From SZAS-3 sp964386785 (GTDB taxonomy: Bacteria > Chlamydiota > Chlamydiia > Chlamydiales > JAAKFR01), in assembly GCA_964386785.1 (NCBI GenBank), contig CAYLUD010000003.1:1-51466 (forward strand): DNA of 51,466 nucleotides. The letters are read 5' to 3'. The notes under the pieces were generated by a model. It saw only the letters and a list, made by a program, of their open reading frames with translations. It was not told the origin of the DNA and did no database searches. The position numbers and the translations under genes are program-made. Below, piece after piece: positions 1 through 8,901 of the stretch (position 1 is its first letter; each line of letters begins with the position of its first letter).

Positions 1-643
1 AGTTTGCTTCCATAAAGTATGCGTCATGATTTCTTATGTCAAACTGGCGTTAAAACCCACACTCTGCAAGTAAAGAGAGCGGGCAAAACAAGGCGTTCCT
101 AGGCATGCTCTAGCTTATTGATGATGGTTGTTTGAAAACTCAAAATTCGGGTTACTAATGGGCTGTTACGAGAATTTTTTTCTAAAAAACAGAGTTAGGT
201 CTTCATGCACCGGCGGATATCTTGGGAATCGAAACTCTAATGAATCAAAGACCTAGGGAGATTTTTGTTTTCAAAACTCCACAAGAAGCTTACCACTCTC
301 TTCTTCAAGGATAGACTCCAAAGGAGTCCTGAGCGAGCCCATCTATAGCTCACGGAGAGGACGTGGGGCTCCTCCTCTGGCTTATTTTTTTTCCACAATA
401 GAAAGAATTGGGGCACAATAGAATACATTGATTATTAACAAAAGAAATTGACGCAATTTTTTTTGTAAATCAGTCAGATTTACCCACATCGTGAGCAATT
501 TAGCCCTCTTCTCGCCATAAGTGTTCGGCTAGACCCTTGAAACCACAATCGCCAATTCGATGGCTATCGAAGCGCGTTTTTATCCCTCTCGCCGATTGTG
601 TATTCCTTACATCAGTACCGTTACACGAGACCATAGAGGGGCC
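1..643. other. Intergenic stretch, no convincing gene
   Basis: I see no gene supported by a ribosome site, motif or family resemblance in these 643 bases. Short open frames exist on both strands but are low in complexity and have no Shine-Dalgarno site. Runs of T and A are frequent, as in non-coding DNA of this genome. The last 100 bases hold a nested inverted repeat, listed separately, which lies just beyond the stop codon of the outer-membrane protein gene. Confidence 0.6.
544..600. repeat. Nested inverted repeat, possible terminator or structured RNA
   Basis: An outer 8-bp stem (CACAATCG at 544-551 with CGATTGTG at 593-600) encloses a perfect 6-bp hairpin (TTCGAT 556-561, loop GGCT, ATCGAA 566-571). 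On the plus strand the inner hairpin is followed by GCGCG and then five T. It lies about 45 bases beyond the stop codon of the minus-strand outer-membrane protein gene, so it may end that transcript. On the minus strand, however, the hairpin has no U-tract, so termination is an inference. Confidence 0.4.
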
Positions 644-1939
644 TCAAAATGCATAGATCGCGGACATGCCAAATCCCGTATAGACAAAACTGCCGCCGAT
701 ACTTTTATTGCGTGGGGTTGTGTGAGCTGCTTGAGCTCGTAGAGAAAGAGAGTCAGTGAGAGCATAAAGGGCACTCACTTGCCATCCCTTGTAGTTGGTA
801 AACCCTATCGCAGCCTGGGGCGAGAGTCCAAGTAAAATAGCATCAGATAAGAGGAGATCGGCAGCATTCCCGTGGCCAATACCAGATAAATCAAATTCTG
901 GGACGGCTTGCGCCTGCACGCTTTGATAGTTAATATCGATGGACCAATCGCAAGCCTTGCACAACTTTCCTAAAGTAAATCCAGCATACCATGCATTATT
1001 GAGTTTTTTGCCTCGGGTTGTGGGAGATCGTTTCGCATCGTGGTTGCAGAGTACAGCTGAATAGACATACAGGGTTTTACATCCAGGGAAATCTACTTTT
1101 CGTTCGTAACCAAATAGCATTTGAGAAACAATAAACGAGTATCGAGGATTGTTTTTGACCAGAGTATCTCCCGACTTAGGAAGGTTGCCATAATCCAATG
1201 TAGGAGAATGGCGATGCCAATCGGTAATGCTATATTTAAATTTCAACCCTGTTTCAATCCAATTATTGACAAAAGCTTCTACTACCCATCCATAATGATT
1301 CGTGAAACTGTCAATGATGAAGGGCCCTCCATGGACCGTAACCTGCCCTACGGAGGGGAAGAGCTTCGTTGCAAATAGGTGAAGCCCATCAAAAAACGTG
1401 CTAAATTCGACTTTGGACTCAAAGAGATAATCGAGTCGAGAGCGCCCAATCTCAACATAATAGTCATCAGGCCCATTTTCATAGATATCATACCCAATGA
1501 ATGCACGATCCAAGACAATTTTAGCCGTGGTGCCTCCATCAGCCCCATCGTAGTTAACAAATTTTAACTTGTTTGTTACCCAGCTTTTAGGTGCATTGTA
1601 ATCGAAAAATAAATTGACCTCAGAAAGAAAGGTATTGATTGCTGTATCGGTACCCGTACCCCGCGCTTTATTCCCATGGACTCGCTCCCCTTGACAATTC
1701 CAACGGGCCCTGACGTCACCGGCAATAATAAGGTTGCCCTCATTTTGTCGACATTTAATTAAACCTCGGCTCTCAATAAAATCTCGCAATACACGAGGGT
1801 CAATAAAATTATCACTATCAACATCTAATTCTGAGGCACTTGAGCCTAGATTATCGGCAGCTGCGAGCAACCTACCAGGTAATAACGTGCCAAGTAGAAA
1901 GCTACCGATCACAAGCAGGGATAGTAACGAGCGTCCCAC
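644..1939 (-). CDS. Putative chlamydial beta-barrel outer-membrane protein (porin-like)
   Basis: 431 residues. The N-terminus is an Sec signal peptide (hydrophobic stretch about residues 4-22, likely cut after LLAAA near 27). The mature part alternates short polar and amphipathic segments rich in Tyr, Trp, Asn and Gly, and the chain ends in Phe, the usual last residue of BAM-inserted beta-barrels. Several Cys residues (CRQN, WNCQG, FPGCKTLY, LCNHD, LCKACDW) would suit the disulphide-linked outer membrane typical of chlamydiae. The start is GTG; an in-frame TAA stands 9 bases upstream, so no longer start exists, and the AAGG ahead of it is very close. It resembles porin-like OMPs of environmental chlamydiae in general character; the precise family and substrate cannot be given. 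Confidence 0.65.
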   Translation of the reverse strand: MGRSLLSLLVIGSFLLGTLLPGRLLAAADNLGSSASELDVDSDNFIDPRVLRDFIESRGLIKCRQNEGNLIIAGDVRARWNCQGERVHGNKARGTGTDTAINTFLSEVNLFFDYNAPKSWVTNKLKFVNYDGADGGTTAKIVLDRAFIGYDIYENGPDDYYVEIGRSRLDYLFESKVEFSTFFDGLHLFATKLFPSVGQVTVHGGPFIIDSFTNHYGWVVEAFVNNWIETGLKFKYSITDWHRHSPTLDYGNLPKSGDTLVKNNPRYSFIVSQMLFGYERKVDFPGCKTLYVYSAVLCNHDAKRSPTTRGKKLNNAWYAGFTLGKLCKACDWSIDINYQSVQAQAVPEFDLSGIGHGNAADLLLSDAILLGLSPQAAIGFTNYKGWQVSALYALTDSLSLRAQAAHTTPRNKSIGGSFVYTGFGMSAIYAF

Positions 1940-1987
1940 GCCTTGAGCTTATCTCGTTTTCAATTTAATTTGCAGCATCGGAATATA

Positions 1988-4318
1988 TCAATGATGTGCG
2001 TATTGGGTGCTATCGATGTAGAGCCCCCATTCCTTGTGCTCTGTTCCGTCGAGATATCGTTTCCACACAGATAGTGGGATGCCTGTCAGCCCATGTCGTT
2101 CACATAGCCATAGTTCTAATTCAAGGTTACCAGGATTTACTACAAAACCCAGAGCTTTGCCTAGCCAATTGGGATCGGCAAACAAAATAGGTAAGGGAGC
2201 TCGCCATCCTGACTGTGTGGCAAAATGGAGGGCCTCGAGCCGCTCGTGTCCCGAGGAGGTGGCACGGCCTAAATAGCGGGCCATCTGTGATTCTAACTGG
2301 ACTCTGTACTGTGAGGCCGATAACCATCCTGGTATTCCATGTGGACTACACGCTGGAGCTACACCTTTCCAATCGAAGAGGTGCCATATCTCCTGATTTC
2401 TTCGGTACCCCTCTTCTATCGACACAAAGGGGAGTTGTTCATATAGAGTCTTATCAATCAGATCTGCAAATCTTTGGCGCATAGATTCAGGCCAAGAAGA
2501 TAGATTCTGGAGCCCTAGCATAAGCGTGCGCAATTCAAAGGATTTCAAACGTTGTGTAATCAGCGGCCGTATCTCTTCTTCTATGGGGAGTCGTCGCTCT
2601 TGTGGTATGTCCCGAAGAATGTCTATCACCAGATGTTCCAGGATAGGAGGAGGGATCCATAGCGATTCCCAGAACTGTTGTTGTGGGGCAATCCACTCAT
2701 CTCGTACCCAGCTATAGGTATAGAATGTAGATGCCCAACCCTTACGGAAGGGTTCCCAATAGGGCTTGATAGAAAATGCATGAGTGGGACTATAAGCCAG
2801 CAAGCTTCTCTGATCGCCGACTTGTTTCAATCCATCTCGGGGTTCTAAAGATAGCATTTTTAGGGAATCAATATAGAATACTAGTAATTCCGTTGGGCTT
2901 TCTACCCAGGTATGCTGTTCTCTGGGAGCCTCTGAAAGGCAAAAATATGCACGCACGAGAGTCGACATCGTTCCCCCAGAACAATATGCCCAGGGAGTTC
3001 GGGCCAGTTGATGTACATGCTCTAAAGGATGGTCAGGTAGAGGTTCTCGGTACGCTTGCGATAATCGATGGAGGCTAGCTACTAGAAAGCGGTCCTCCTG
3101 AATCAACAAGAGAATCGCTGTAAATAGAGCGCCATATTCTTTTTCCAGAGATTGATTTTCTGGCATGGATATAAGCTCTCGTTCTAGAGAGAGAAAGTAT
3201 TGTCGCAAGGCATCTCGATATTCCGTTACATCATGAATGAATGTCCAATTGCTAGGTTGTGTTCGGCCATGTTTATAAAGAAGTCGAAAGCCGGCAGGAG
3301 CATCATCATACAGTCCTCCACGGTCTCGTTCTAATTCTGCATCATAGACTTCTTGAAAATGATGAGGAAATGACTTCAAAATGTGATCTTGAAATTGATT
3401 GATTGTGGTAGTAAATTGTTTGCTTTTTTGATAGAGGCGTTGCTGTTCCGTAGCGACATCATCAATCTCTTGTAATTTCTGTCGATACTCCATGTGCATC
3501 CAACGAACATCCTGTTCGCTTTCTGCTCGGCGTAGACGACTCTCCAACATCTTTACCTGAGCAAACGTATGATCATATCTAGAAGCTAACGCGACCTCTT
3601 CTGCTTGAAATAGACCTAATTGTTCTTGGGCCTGATTGTATACAAGTTCTCCAATTCCATCGGGATCCCTTGAATTGCATCCGAGACTGATATACAGGTT
3701 CCATCGACTAATATCAGCCTGTACTTCAGCAAATGAGGCTAACGTAAACTCCCACGCTTTTAGAAGGGGGTGTTCTCCTGGTGATACTTTTACATGGATG
3801 GCTATGGGCACACGATATTCTACCCCATTCAAAACTCGCCCTAAAGACTCTGTTCCTATCAATTCTTGTAGATCCCGTAGTAGCCGTACGGGGTATTGGG
3901 ATTGAATCAGAATGGCTGGTGCGGTGGCGAAGCAAGATCCAATATTTTGACGTAAAGGACAGAGTAATGCAGAAAGAGAAGCTAATCTAGATTGGCGATC
4001 TCCTATTGGATCTTGAGCAGATAGGTGTAACGACTCTCTGATGAGTCGATCTAAAACAGGAGCTTGATAGGGCGCACGAATCTTTTTGATCTGCTCCCCG
4101 CATTCCCAATCTGTCAGGAGCTCTTGTAAGACAAGGAGTATGTGATCGATTACTTGCTCTTGAGGATAGTCTGACGACAGAATCACATAATGTTCTTGCT
4201 CCAAATCACGAATCAGTCGCTCCACCTCAGGAATAACAAGCAGTCCTTGCGTATCTAGAATCTGTTCGGCAATCTGACACGCCAGAACTTGGGGGTTGGG
4301 CGATCGTGCAAAGTTCAT
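1988..4318 (-). CDS. Large conserved chlamydial protein (CT590-like), possible papain-like cysteine peptidase
   Basis: 776 residues, no signal peptide or membrane segment, so probably cytosolic or secreted by a non-Sec route. It is the third gene of the rsbU set, 9 bases after the preceding stop, with AGGT ahead of ATG; the same place is held in C. trachomatis by CT590. Seen in the sequence: QNIGSCFATA with Cys129 and a Gln five residues before it, a Glu/Gln/Arg-rich probably helical or coiled-coil stretch (about 225-300), and near the C-terminus His698 followed 19 residues later by Asn717-Trp718 in ADPNWLG. A Gln, then Cys in GSC[WF]A, then His and Asn-Trp is the order seen in papain-like peptidases. 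This is a motif reading, not a fold assignment. If it fails, the gene is a conserved protein of unknown function linked to RsbU signalling. Confidence 0.6.
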   Translation of the reverse strand: MNFARSPNPQVLACQIAEQILDTQGLLVIPEVERLIRDLEQEHYVILSSDYPQEQVIDHILLVLQELLTDWECGEQIKKIRAPYQAPVLDRLIRESLHLSAQDPIGDRQSRLASLSALLCPLRQNIGSCFATAPAILIQSQYPVRLLRDLQELIGTESLGRVLNGVEYRVPIAIHVKVSPGEHPLLKAWEFTLASFAEVQADISRWNLYISLGCNSRDPDGIGELVYNQAQEQLGLFQAEEVALASRYDHTFAQVKMLESRLRRAESEQDVRWMHMEYRQKLQEIDDVATEQQRLYQKSKQFTTTINQFQDHILKSFPHHFQEVYDAELERDRGGLYDDAPAGFRLLYKHGRTQPSNWTFIHDVTEYRDALRQYFLSLERELISMPENQSLEKEYGALFTAILLLIQEDRFLVASLHRLSQAYREPLPDHPLEHVHQLARTPWAYCSGGTMSTLVRAYFCLSEAPREQHTWVESPTELLVFYIDSLKMLSLEPRDGLKQVGDQRSLLAYSPTHAFSIKPYWEPFRKGWASTFYTYSWVRDEWIAPQQQFWESLWIPPPILEHLVIDILRDIPQERRLPIEEEIRPLITQRLKSFELRTLMLGLQNLSSWPESMRQRFADLIDKTLYEQLPFVSIEEGYRRNQEIWHLFDWKGVAPACSPHGIPGWLSASQYRVQLESQMARYLGRATSSGHERLEALHFATQSGWRAPLPILFADPNWLGKALGFVVNPGNLELELWLCERHGLTGIPLSVWKRYLDGTEHKEWGLYIDSTQYAHH

Positions 4319-4327
4319 GGTCTGACC

Positions 4328-6202
4328 TCAGGCATCTTTCACTTGGAAGGCTAAAATGATCACCTCTTCTTTCTGAGGGCGGCCAGCAGTAAAGGTTAGG
4401 TATTCTTCTTGTAGTCCCTCACATACTTCTTGAGGTGTTACCCAGCTTCTTTGCTGTAGCGTGTTTTGTATCCGTAACTCAGAAAAAGCTTGTCCTTCTC
4501 CATTTGTGCCTTCGATCAAACCTTTTGTATAGAGCACTACTAGATCTCCCTCATCCAAAGTCAATTGTTTTTCGGATAGTGTACTAGAACGAGATAATCC
4601 GAGAGCCAGCCCTTGCGATGTGAGGGGATACAATTCGCCAGATTTTTTTTTGATCAATCCTGTTGGATGGCCGCAAGAGAAATAGGTGAATGTGTGCGTT
4701 GCAGGTTCATAGGCTCCTAAGAATACCGTTACGAATTGACCGCTGTCACCTGCTTGTTCAAGAAAGGTGTTATTTGTAGCAGATAACACTTCTCCAATAT
4801 GGGAATAGAGGCGCAGATAACTCCTTAAAAGACTGCGTATCGATAATCCATAGAGGCAAGAGCCCAGCCCCTTGCCAGCAGCGTCTCCTATCATAAAGAC
4901 AGAGCACCCTTCACGCGGATGATCAATACAGTAAAAATCTCCCCCAACCTCTTCTCCCATCAGAAAAGAGGCATGTGCAGTTACCCCTTCTACTGTAGAC
5001 CAAGGTAGATGTAAAATGCTCCGTTCGACATCTAATCCTAATGTCAATTCTTGCGCATAACTTTCTTTGAGAACGCGTTCATCCTCTTTTTTTTGGATGT
5101 GTTCCAAGAAGGATATTAGTGTTGTATTAAAAAGATGGCCTAGTTCATTGATTTCAAATCCAAATGGAAAGTCGCGGTAACGTACCTTGAAGTTGCCTAA
5201 CTCTACCTGATTCATCACAAAGCGGATTTGAGATAAGGGCCTAGCAAGCCAAGAAGAAAGGAACCACGTTAAGAGAAAGCCAATGATACAAATCAACCCA
5301 TAGAGAACATAAATCCATATAAAGTGACTCCAAGAATCATGAAATAGAGTCGTGTAAGGAGTGCATGCGATCACACTATAACAATAACGAGGCTGTTGTG
5401 ATATAGCACTTAAGTAGGTTTGACCCGAGAAAACGAAGGTTTGATCAGAGGGCTGCACAGCAATCGGATTTAAATTTAGTGGACTGGATCCTACTTCTTC
5501 TGAATTCTGCACTAACCATGCTTGTTGCGAGATCAGCTCAGGGGGAAATACATGGCCTTCAAATTTTGGATCGGAAGCCTTAATCACCACACGATCTTCG
5601 TTGAGAATCAGGTATAGATGTGACGAATGGGATGCAAGCCACCTCTCCATTTCGTCGCCAATTTCTCTCTTGACTAACAAAATCGTGTCAGGAGGACCTC
5701 CAATTGGGCCAGACATTTGTCCTACCAAATAAATTAACCGCTCGATTGGATCGATCGGATCAGAAAAGTATTCTACAAAATCCCCTTGGCCATTTCGTAA
5801 AATGGTTTCGATTGTGCCACCACTTGTAAACACATCCATTCCTCCCCAACCGGAGCCAATCACAGGGTATTGATTCGCTCCATGTGGAGTTGTGGAGAGC
5901 ATCATAAAGGCGCTGTCATGTGTTGCAGCACGCCATCGATGGAGCATCTGTTCGGCCCCTTGGATATTCTTAGGCAAAAAAAGCAACACATCATTCAATC
6001 CGCGTGTAGGGAAAGGGGCTAATGAATGCAAAAAGAGCATCGCCTCTGTTGCATCATTCGCCAATGTGATTTGCGAGAACCGCTTCTGATCTTCATAAAA
6101 ACGGTGAAATAAGAAAAAAGATGCAATTAATAGGGGTAAGGCCAGTAAAAAGAAGTGCACAGTAATCACCCGTATCGGGAAGGAGGGTGTTCGCCAATTC
6201 AT
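4328..6202 (-). CDS. RsbU paralogue with sensor domain and a degenerate PP2C/SpoIIE phosphatase domain (CT589-like)
   Basis: 624 residues with the same plan as RsbU: first membrane helix about 10-33, extracytoplasmic sensor about 34-292, second helix about 293-316, HAMP-like linker about 317-370, and a SpoIIE/PP2C domain about 395-620. It keeps GGD at Asp422 and DAAGKG at Asp440. At the third metal site, where RsbU has SDG, it has TKG (Lys560), and at the fourth, where RsbU has HDD, it has KEE (Glu612-Glu613). Loss of these Asp ligands would be expected to cripple phosphatase activity in this family. The ATG overlaps the rsbU stop as ATGA, indicating translational coupling. C. trachomatis has CT589 in this place. 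Likely role: a sensor or decoy partner of RsbU rather than an active phosphatase (inference). Confidence 0.75.
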   Translation of the reverse strand: MNWRTPSFPIRVITVHFFLLALPLLIASFFLFHRFYEDQKRFSQITLANDATEAMLFLHSLAPFPTRGLNDVLLFLPKNIQGAEQMLHRWRAATHDSAFMMLSTTPHGANQYPVIGSGWGGMDVFTSGGTIETILRNGQGDFVEYFSDPIDPIERLIYLVGQMSGPIGGPPDTILLVKREIGDEMERWLASHSSHLYLILNEDRVVIKASDPKFEGHVFPPELISQQAWLVQNSEEVGSSPLNLNPIAVQPSDQTFVFSGQTYLSAISQQPRYCYSVIACTPYTTLFHDSWSHFIWIYVLYGLICIIGFLLTWFLSSWLARPLSQIRFVMNQVELGNFKVRYRDFPFGFEINELGHLFNTTLISFLEHIQKKEDERVLKESYAQELTLGLDVERSILHLPWSTVEGVTAHASFLMGEEVGGDFYCIDHPREGCSVFMIGDAAGKGLGSCLYGLSIRSLLRSYLRLYSHIGEVLSATNNTFLEQAGDSGQFVTVFLGAYEPATHTFTYFSCGHPTGLIKKKSGELYPLTSQGLALGLSRSSTLSEKQLTLDEGDLVVLYTKGLIEGTNGEGQAFSELRIQNTLQQRSWVTPQEVCEGLQEEYLTFTAGRPQKEEVIILAFQVKDA

Positions 6203-8112
6203 TGTACCCTCATGATCGTAAGAGTGATGTCATCATGTTGCGCCATTTGAAATGAAAAGATTCGAATGTCTTCTAACACACTTTCGACGATTTCTTGCAC
6301 GGGTTGACCTGCTTCTCGTAAAATTACATGTTCAAGTCTTGTGGTTCCAAAAAATTTATGTTGTCGACTTTCGGCTTCTGTGACCCCATCACTATAGAGA
6401 ATCACCAAGTCGCCGGGTTCGAGTAGTAGCTCCCCTATTGGATGAGGTAGAGGATGGGGTAAGAAGCCTAATCCTGGTGTAGGCGTGTTATGGGAGGTGA
6501 TGCGTCCTTCTTGTGCATGATACACGAGTAGTGGCATGTGACCACAGGAGTAGAATTGTAGTTTTCTTGTTGTCGAATCGTAATATGTAAGCATTAAGGT
6601 AACAAACATGCCTGTGTTTACGCTATCTGCAGCAAACAAATTGTTTGCCAGCTCTAACGTTTTTTCCATGCCTTGAGATCCGTTCGTTAATCCGCGTAAA
6701 ATATTTTTCAATATTAGCGTGTAGAGACATGCATCTACCCCTTTCCCTGCAGCATCTGCTAACGCCATGGCGAGTCGTCCATCAGGCAAGACCCACAGAT
6801 CACAAAAATCGCCACCTACTTGTTTGGCAGGAATAAATCCAGCCCCTAACTCGACGCCATGGTAAGTAGGAATGTGGTGAGGTAATAGTTTCTGTTGAAC
6901 GAAGCGCCCCACTTCTAATGTTTTAGCATGCAATTCTTTTTGAATCCGTTCTTGCTCTGCTGCTTTTTTGTTTTGTAACATTTTTTCAACCAAGTCATTG
7001 AAAAAAACACCCAACTCATTCATTTCAAAGCCCAGCCAATCTTTTTGATAGCGAGCCTCTATATGTCCTTGGGCGACGGAATTCATCACCTGACTTAGAT
7101 GGAGGATCGGCCTCCACAAACGATGCGTTACAAGACCAGTAACTGCGAGCCCTCCAAGTAACAGAGCTCCCCAAAATCCATACATTGTCCCAAATTCTCG
7201 AAAAATCTGAGAGTTGACCTGTCGTTTTGCAACGTAGGCCAGCAAGGCCATTTCTGTATGGGGGATCGGAAATGACACGCTAGACCAACTAGCATTTTTC
7301 CATATGAAATCGAGATTCATAGAAGCCGTTTGATGTGTCTGCAACGGCTCAGAGTTTTGTACCACAGAGGCCCAGTCAGGAAAGGAGGTATCCCATCGAG
7401 TTTGTTGCGCCTGCGATAAAGGAGAGAGTAGGTGCAGTTGGAGAGAGGGGTCTGTCGCCGCAACTATCACTGAGGAAGACCATAGTAGACCGAATTGTAG
7501 TGGCAACCCAGCCTCATCTTCTCGTAACCAGTAATGGATTCCTGGAGAAAAATCATCAATGATGACAATCAACCCCGCTAATGCTCCTTCAGGGGTGTAT
7601 ACTCGCTGGACAGTAGCCAGGATTAATGCATGAGTAGAAGGGTCGATGACAAAAGAAGTCGCATATTCGCCCCCTTGGCGTTGTAACAAAGGCTCCAACG
7701 GTTGAATCAACCAGGAAACATCCTGATCTTGGTAGGTGGATACACTGGAAGCTACCGCTATGAAGTGACCATCCGAAGCAGGCTTCAATAAAAGGATTCC
7801 TTGAAATTCATTGAGCCAAGCTAGTTTTTCTAATTTTTCGTTTAATGCAGTAGAAGAAGCGCTAGGAAATGTATGCTGCAGATCTAAGAAATGGATCATG
7901 GTGGACAACAGGGTTTGCTTGTCCTCCTGGTATTGCAGTAATTTGGCAGCACGGTTTTTCCCCTGACTCACCCACTGCTGATATAAGGATTCTTCAATCC
8001 ACGTCAGGCGGCTTTTCAAAAAAATAAAAGAATCCACGAAAAGAGGGAATGAGAGTAGAATAAAGCTCATTAGCAACAGGCGGAATCCAATAGACCTGTA
8101 AAAAGAACCCAT
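6199..8112 (-). CDS. rsbU: RsbU, membrane sensor-linked serine phosphatase of the partner-switching system
   Basis: 637 residues from the ATG at 8112. A TTG lies in frame at 8151, but it would overlap the divergent methyltransferase gene. Membrane helices at about 8-32 and 310-330 bracket a periplasmic sensor domain, followed by a HAMP-like segment and a SpoIIE-type PP2C domain (about 400-637). All four acidic metal-ligand motifs are present: GGDFCD (Asp435), DAAGKG (Asp453), YSDGVTEA (Asp575) and HDDIT (Asp627-628). RsbU enzymes dephosphorylate RsbV anti-anti-sigma factors, which then sequester RsbW; in chlamydiae this pathway is thought to link metabolite sensing to transcription. No rsbV or rsbW lies in this window. 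First gene of the rsbU / paralogue / papain-like set; no good Shine-Dalgarno site is visible. Confidence 0.85.
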   Translation of the reverse strand: MGSFYRSIGFRLLLMSFILLSFPLFVDSFIFLKSRLTWIEESLYQQWVSQGKNRAAKLLQYQEDKQTLLSTMIHFLDLQHTFPSASSTALNEKLEKLAWLNEFQGILLLKPASDGHFIAVASSVSTYQDQDVSWLIQPLEPLLQRQGGEYATSFVIDPSTHALILATVQRVYTPEGALAGLIVIIDDFSPGIHYWLREDEAGLPLQFGLLWSSSVIVAATDPSLQLHLLSPLSQAQQTRWDTSFPDWASVVQNSEPLQTHQTASMNLDFIWKNASWSSVSFPIPHTEMALLAYVAKRQVNSQIFREFGTMYGFWGALLLGGLAVTGLVTHRLWRPILHLSQVMNSVAQGHIEARYQKDWLGFEMNELGVFFNDLVEKMLQNKKAAEQERIQKELHAKTLEVGRFVQQKLLPHHIPTYHGVELGAGFIPAKQVGGDFCDLWVLPDGRLAMALADAAGKGVDACLYTLILKNILRGLTNGSQGMEKTLELANNLFAADSVNTGMFVTLMLTYYDSTTRKLQFYSCGHMPLLVYHAQEGRITSHNTPTPGLGFLPHPLPHPIGELLLEPGDLVILYSDGVTEAESRQHKFFGTTRLEHVILREAGQPVQEIVESVLEDIRIFSFQMAQHDDITLTIMRVQ

Positions 8113-8129
8113 GACGTCACAATGTCTCA

Positions 8130-8858
8130 ATGACAAAAAAAAGCGCAACAATTGATTCTCATGTAGGTCATCTGCTTTCCTTGCGGATGGACAAACACTA
8201 TCGCCAAATACATGGCCAGTGTCTCATCATGGGTACACAGATGATTGATGAATTGGCTCTTCACGTAGCCCCCATTCAGAGATTTCAAGGGGGTAAGGAA
8301 CATGTGTATCAGCGCATTACAGGGCTGCCTAACCCTGAGTTGGATCTTGCTATCTTCCCCCTGCCTCCCCCTGTTCCATCCCTTCGAGATGCACCGTCTC
8401 TTTTAGTGCTAGATCAATTAAGTGATCCCGGTAATATGGGGACACTCCTGCGCACCGCACTTGGTTTAGGATGGGGTGGGGTATTCTTTATTACTCCAGG
8501 TGTGGATCCATTCAATGATAAAGTATTGCGTGCATCTAAAGGAGCTCTATTTCGGTTGCCATATCGAGAAGGTTCTTTGGAAGAGATGGGGATCGAGCGG
8601 GGCGATAGCTCATGGGCCCCCTACCTTGCTGATCTACAGGGGGATCCATTGCCCAGATGTCGTCCTTCGCAACGACCCCTTCTATTCCTCAGTCATGAAT
8701 CGCGTGGCGTTCGACCTGAAGTCAAGGAATGGGTGGTAGAACATGAAGGTTGTTGCGTGACCATCCCTACACAAGGCATTGATTCCCTAAACGTAGCTGT
8801 GGCTGGTGGAATCCTCATGTATACTCTTGCACACCCTATACCAGAAACAAAGCAATGA
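8130..8858 (+). CDS. SpoU (TrmH) family RNA 2'-O-methyltransferase
   Basis: 242 residues. The C-terminal SPOUT domain shows the three family motifs: LDQLSDPGNMGTLLRTA (motif 1, with the RNA/SAM-site Asn and Arg), LFLSHESRG (motif 2) and PTQGIDSLNVAVAGGILMY (motif 3), which form the knotted SAM-binding site. The N-terminal part (HVGHLLSLRMDKHYR...CLIMG) matches the substrate-binding domain of SpoU enzymes, so the ATG at 8130 is preferred over the one at 8187, although neither has a clear Shine-Dalgarno site. The enzyme methylates a ribose in rRNA or tRNA; the target cannot be told from sequence. Only 17 bases separate it from the divergent rsbU start, so each promoter probably lies in the other gene's 5' end. 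Confidence 0.85.
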   Translation: MTKKSATIDSHVGHLLSLRMDKHYRQIHGQCLIMGTQMIDELALHVAPIQRFQGGKEHVYQRITGLPNPELDLAIFPLPPPVPSLRDAPSLLVLDQLSDPGNMGTLLRTALGLGWGGVFFITPGVDPFNDKVLRASKGALFRLPYREGSLEEMGIERGDSSWAPYLADLQGDPLPRCRPSQRPLLFLSHESRGVRPEVKEWVVEHEGCCVTIPTQGIDSLNVAVAGGILMYTLAHPIPETKQ

Positions 8859-8901
8859 TGTGGCATGCGAGTCATCATGCCCTATTTGCGAAAGGCCCTC
8901 T

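Noticed and set aside
237..428. 63-codon minus-strand open frame near the left end
   Set aside because: No ribosome site, no recognisable protein character, and low-complexity Lys/Leu/Ser runs produced by the local base composition.
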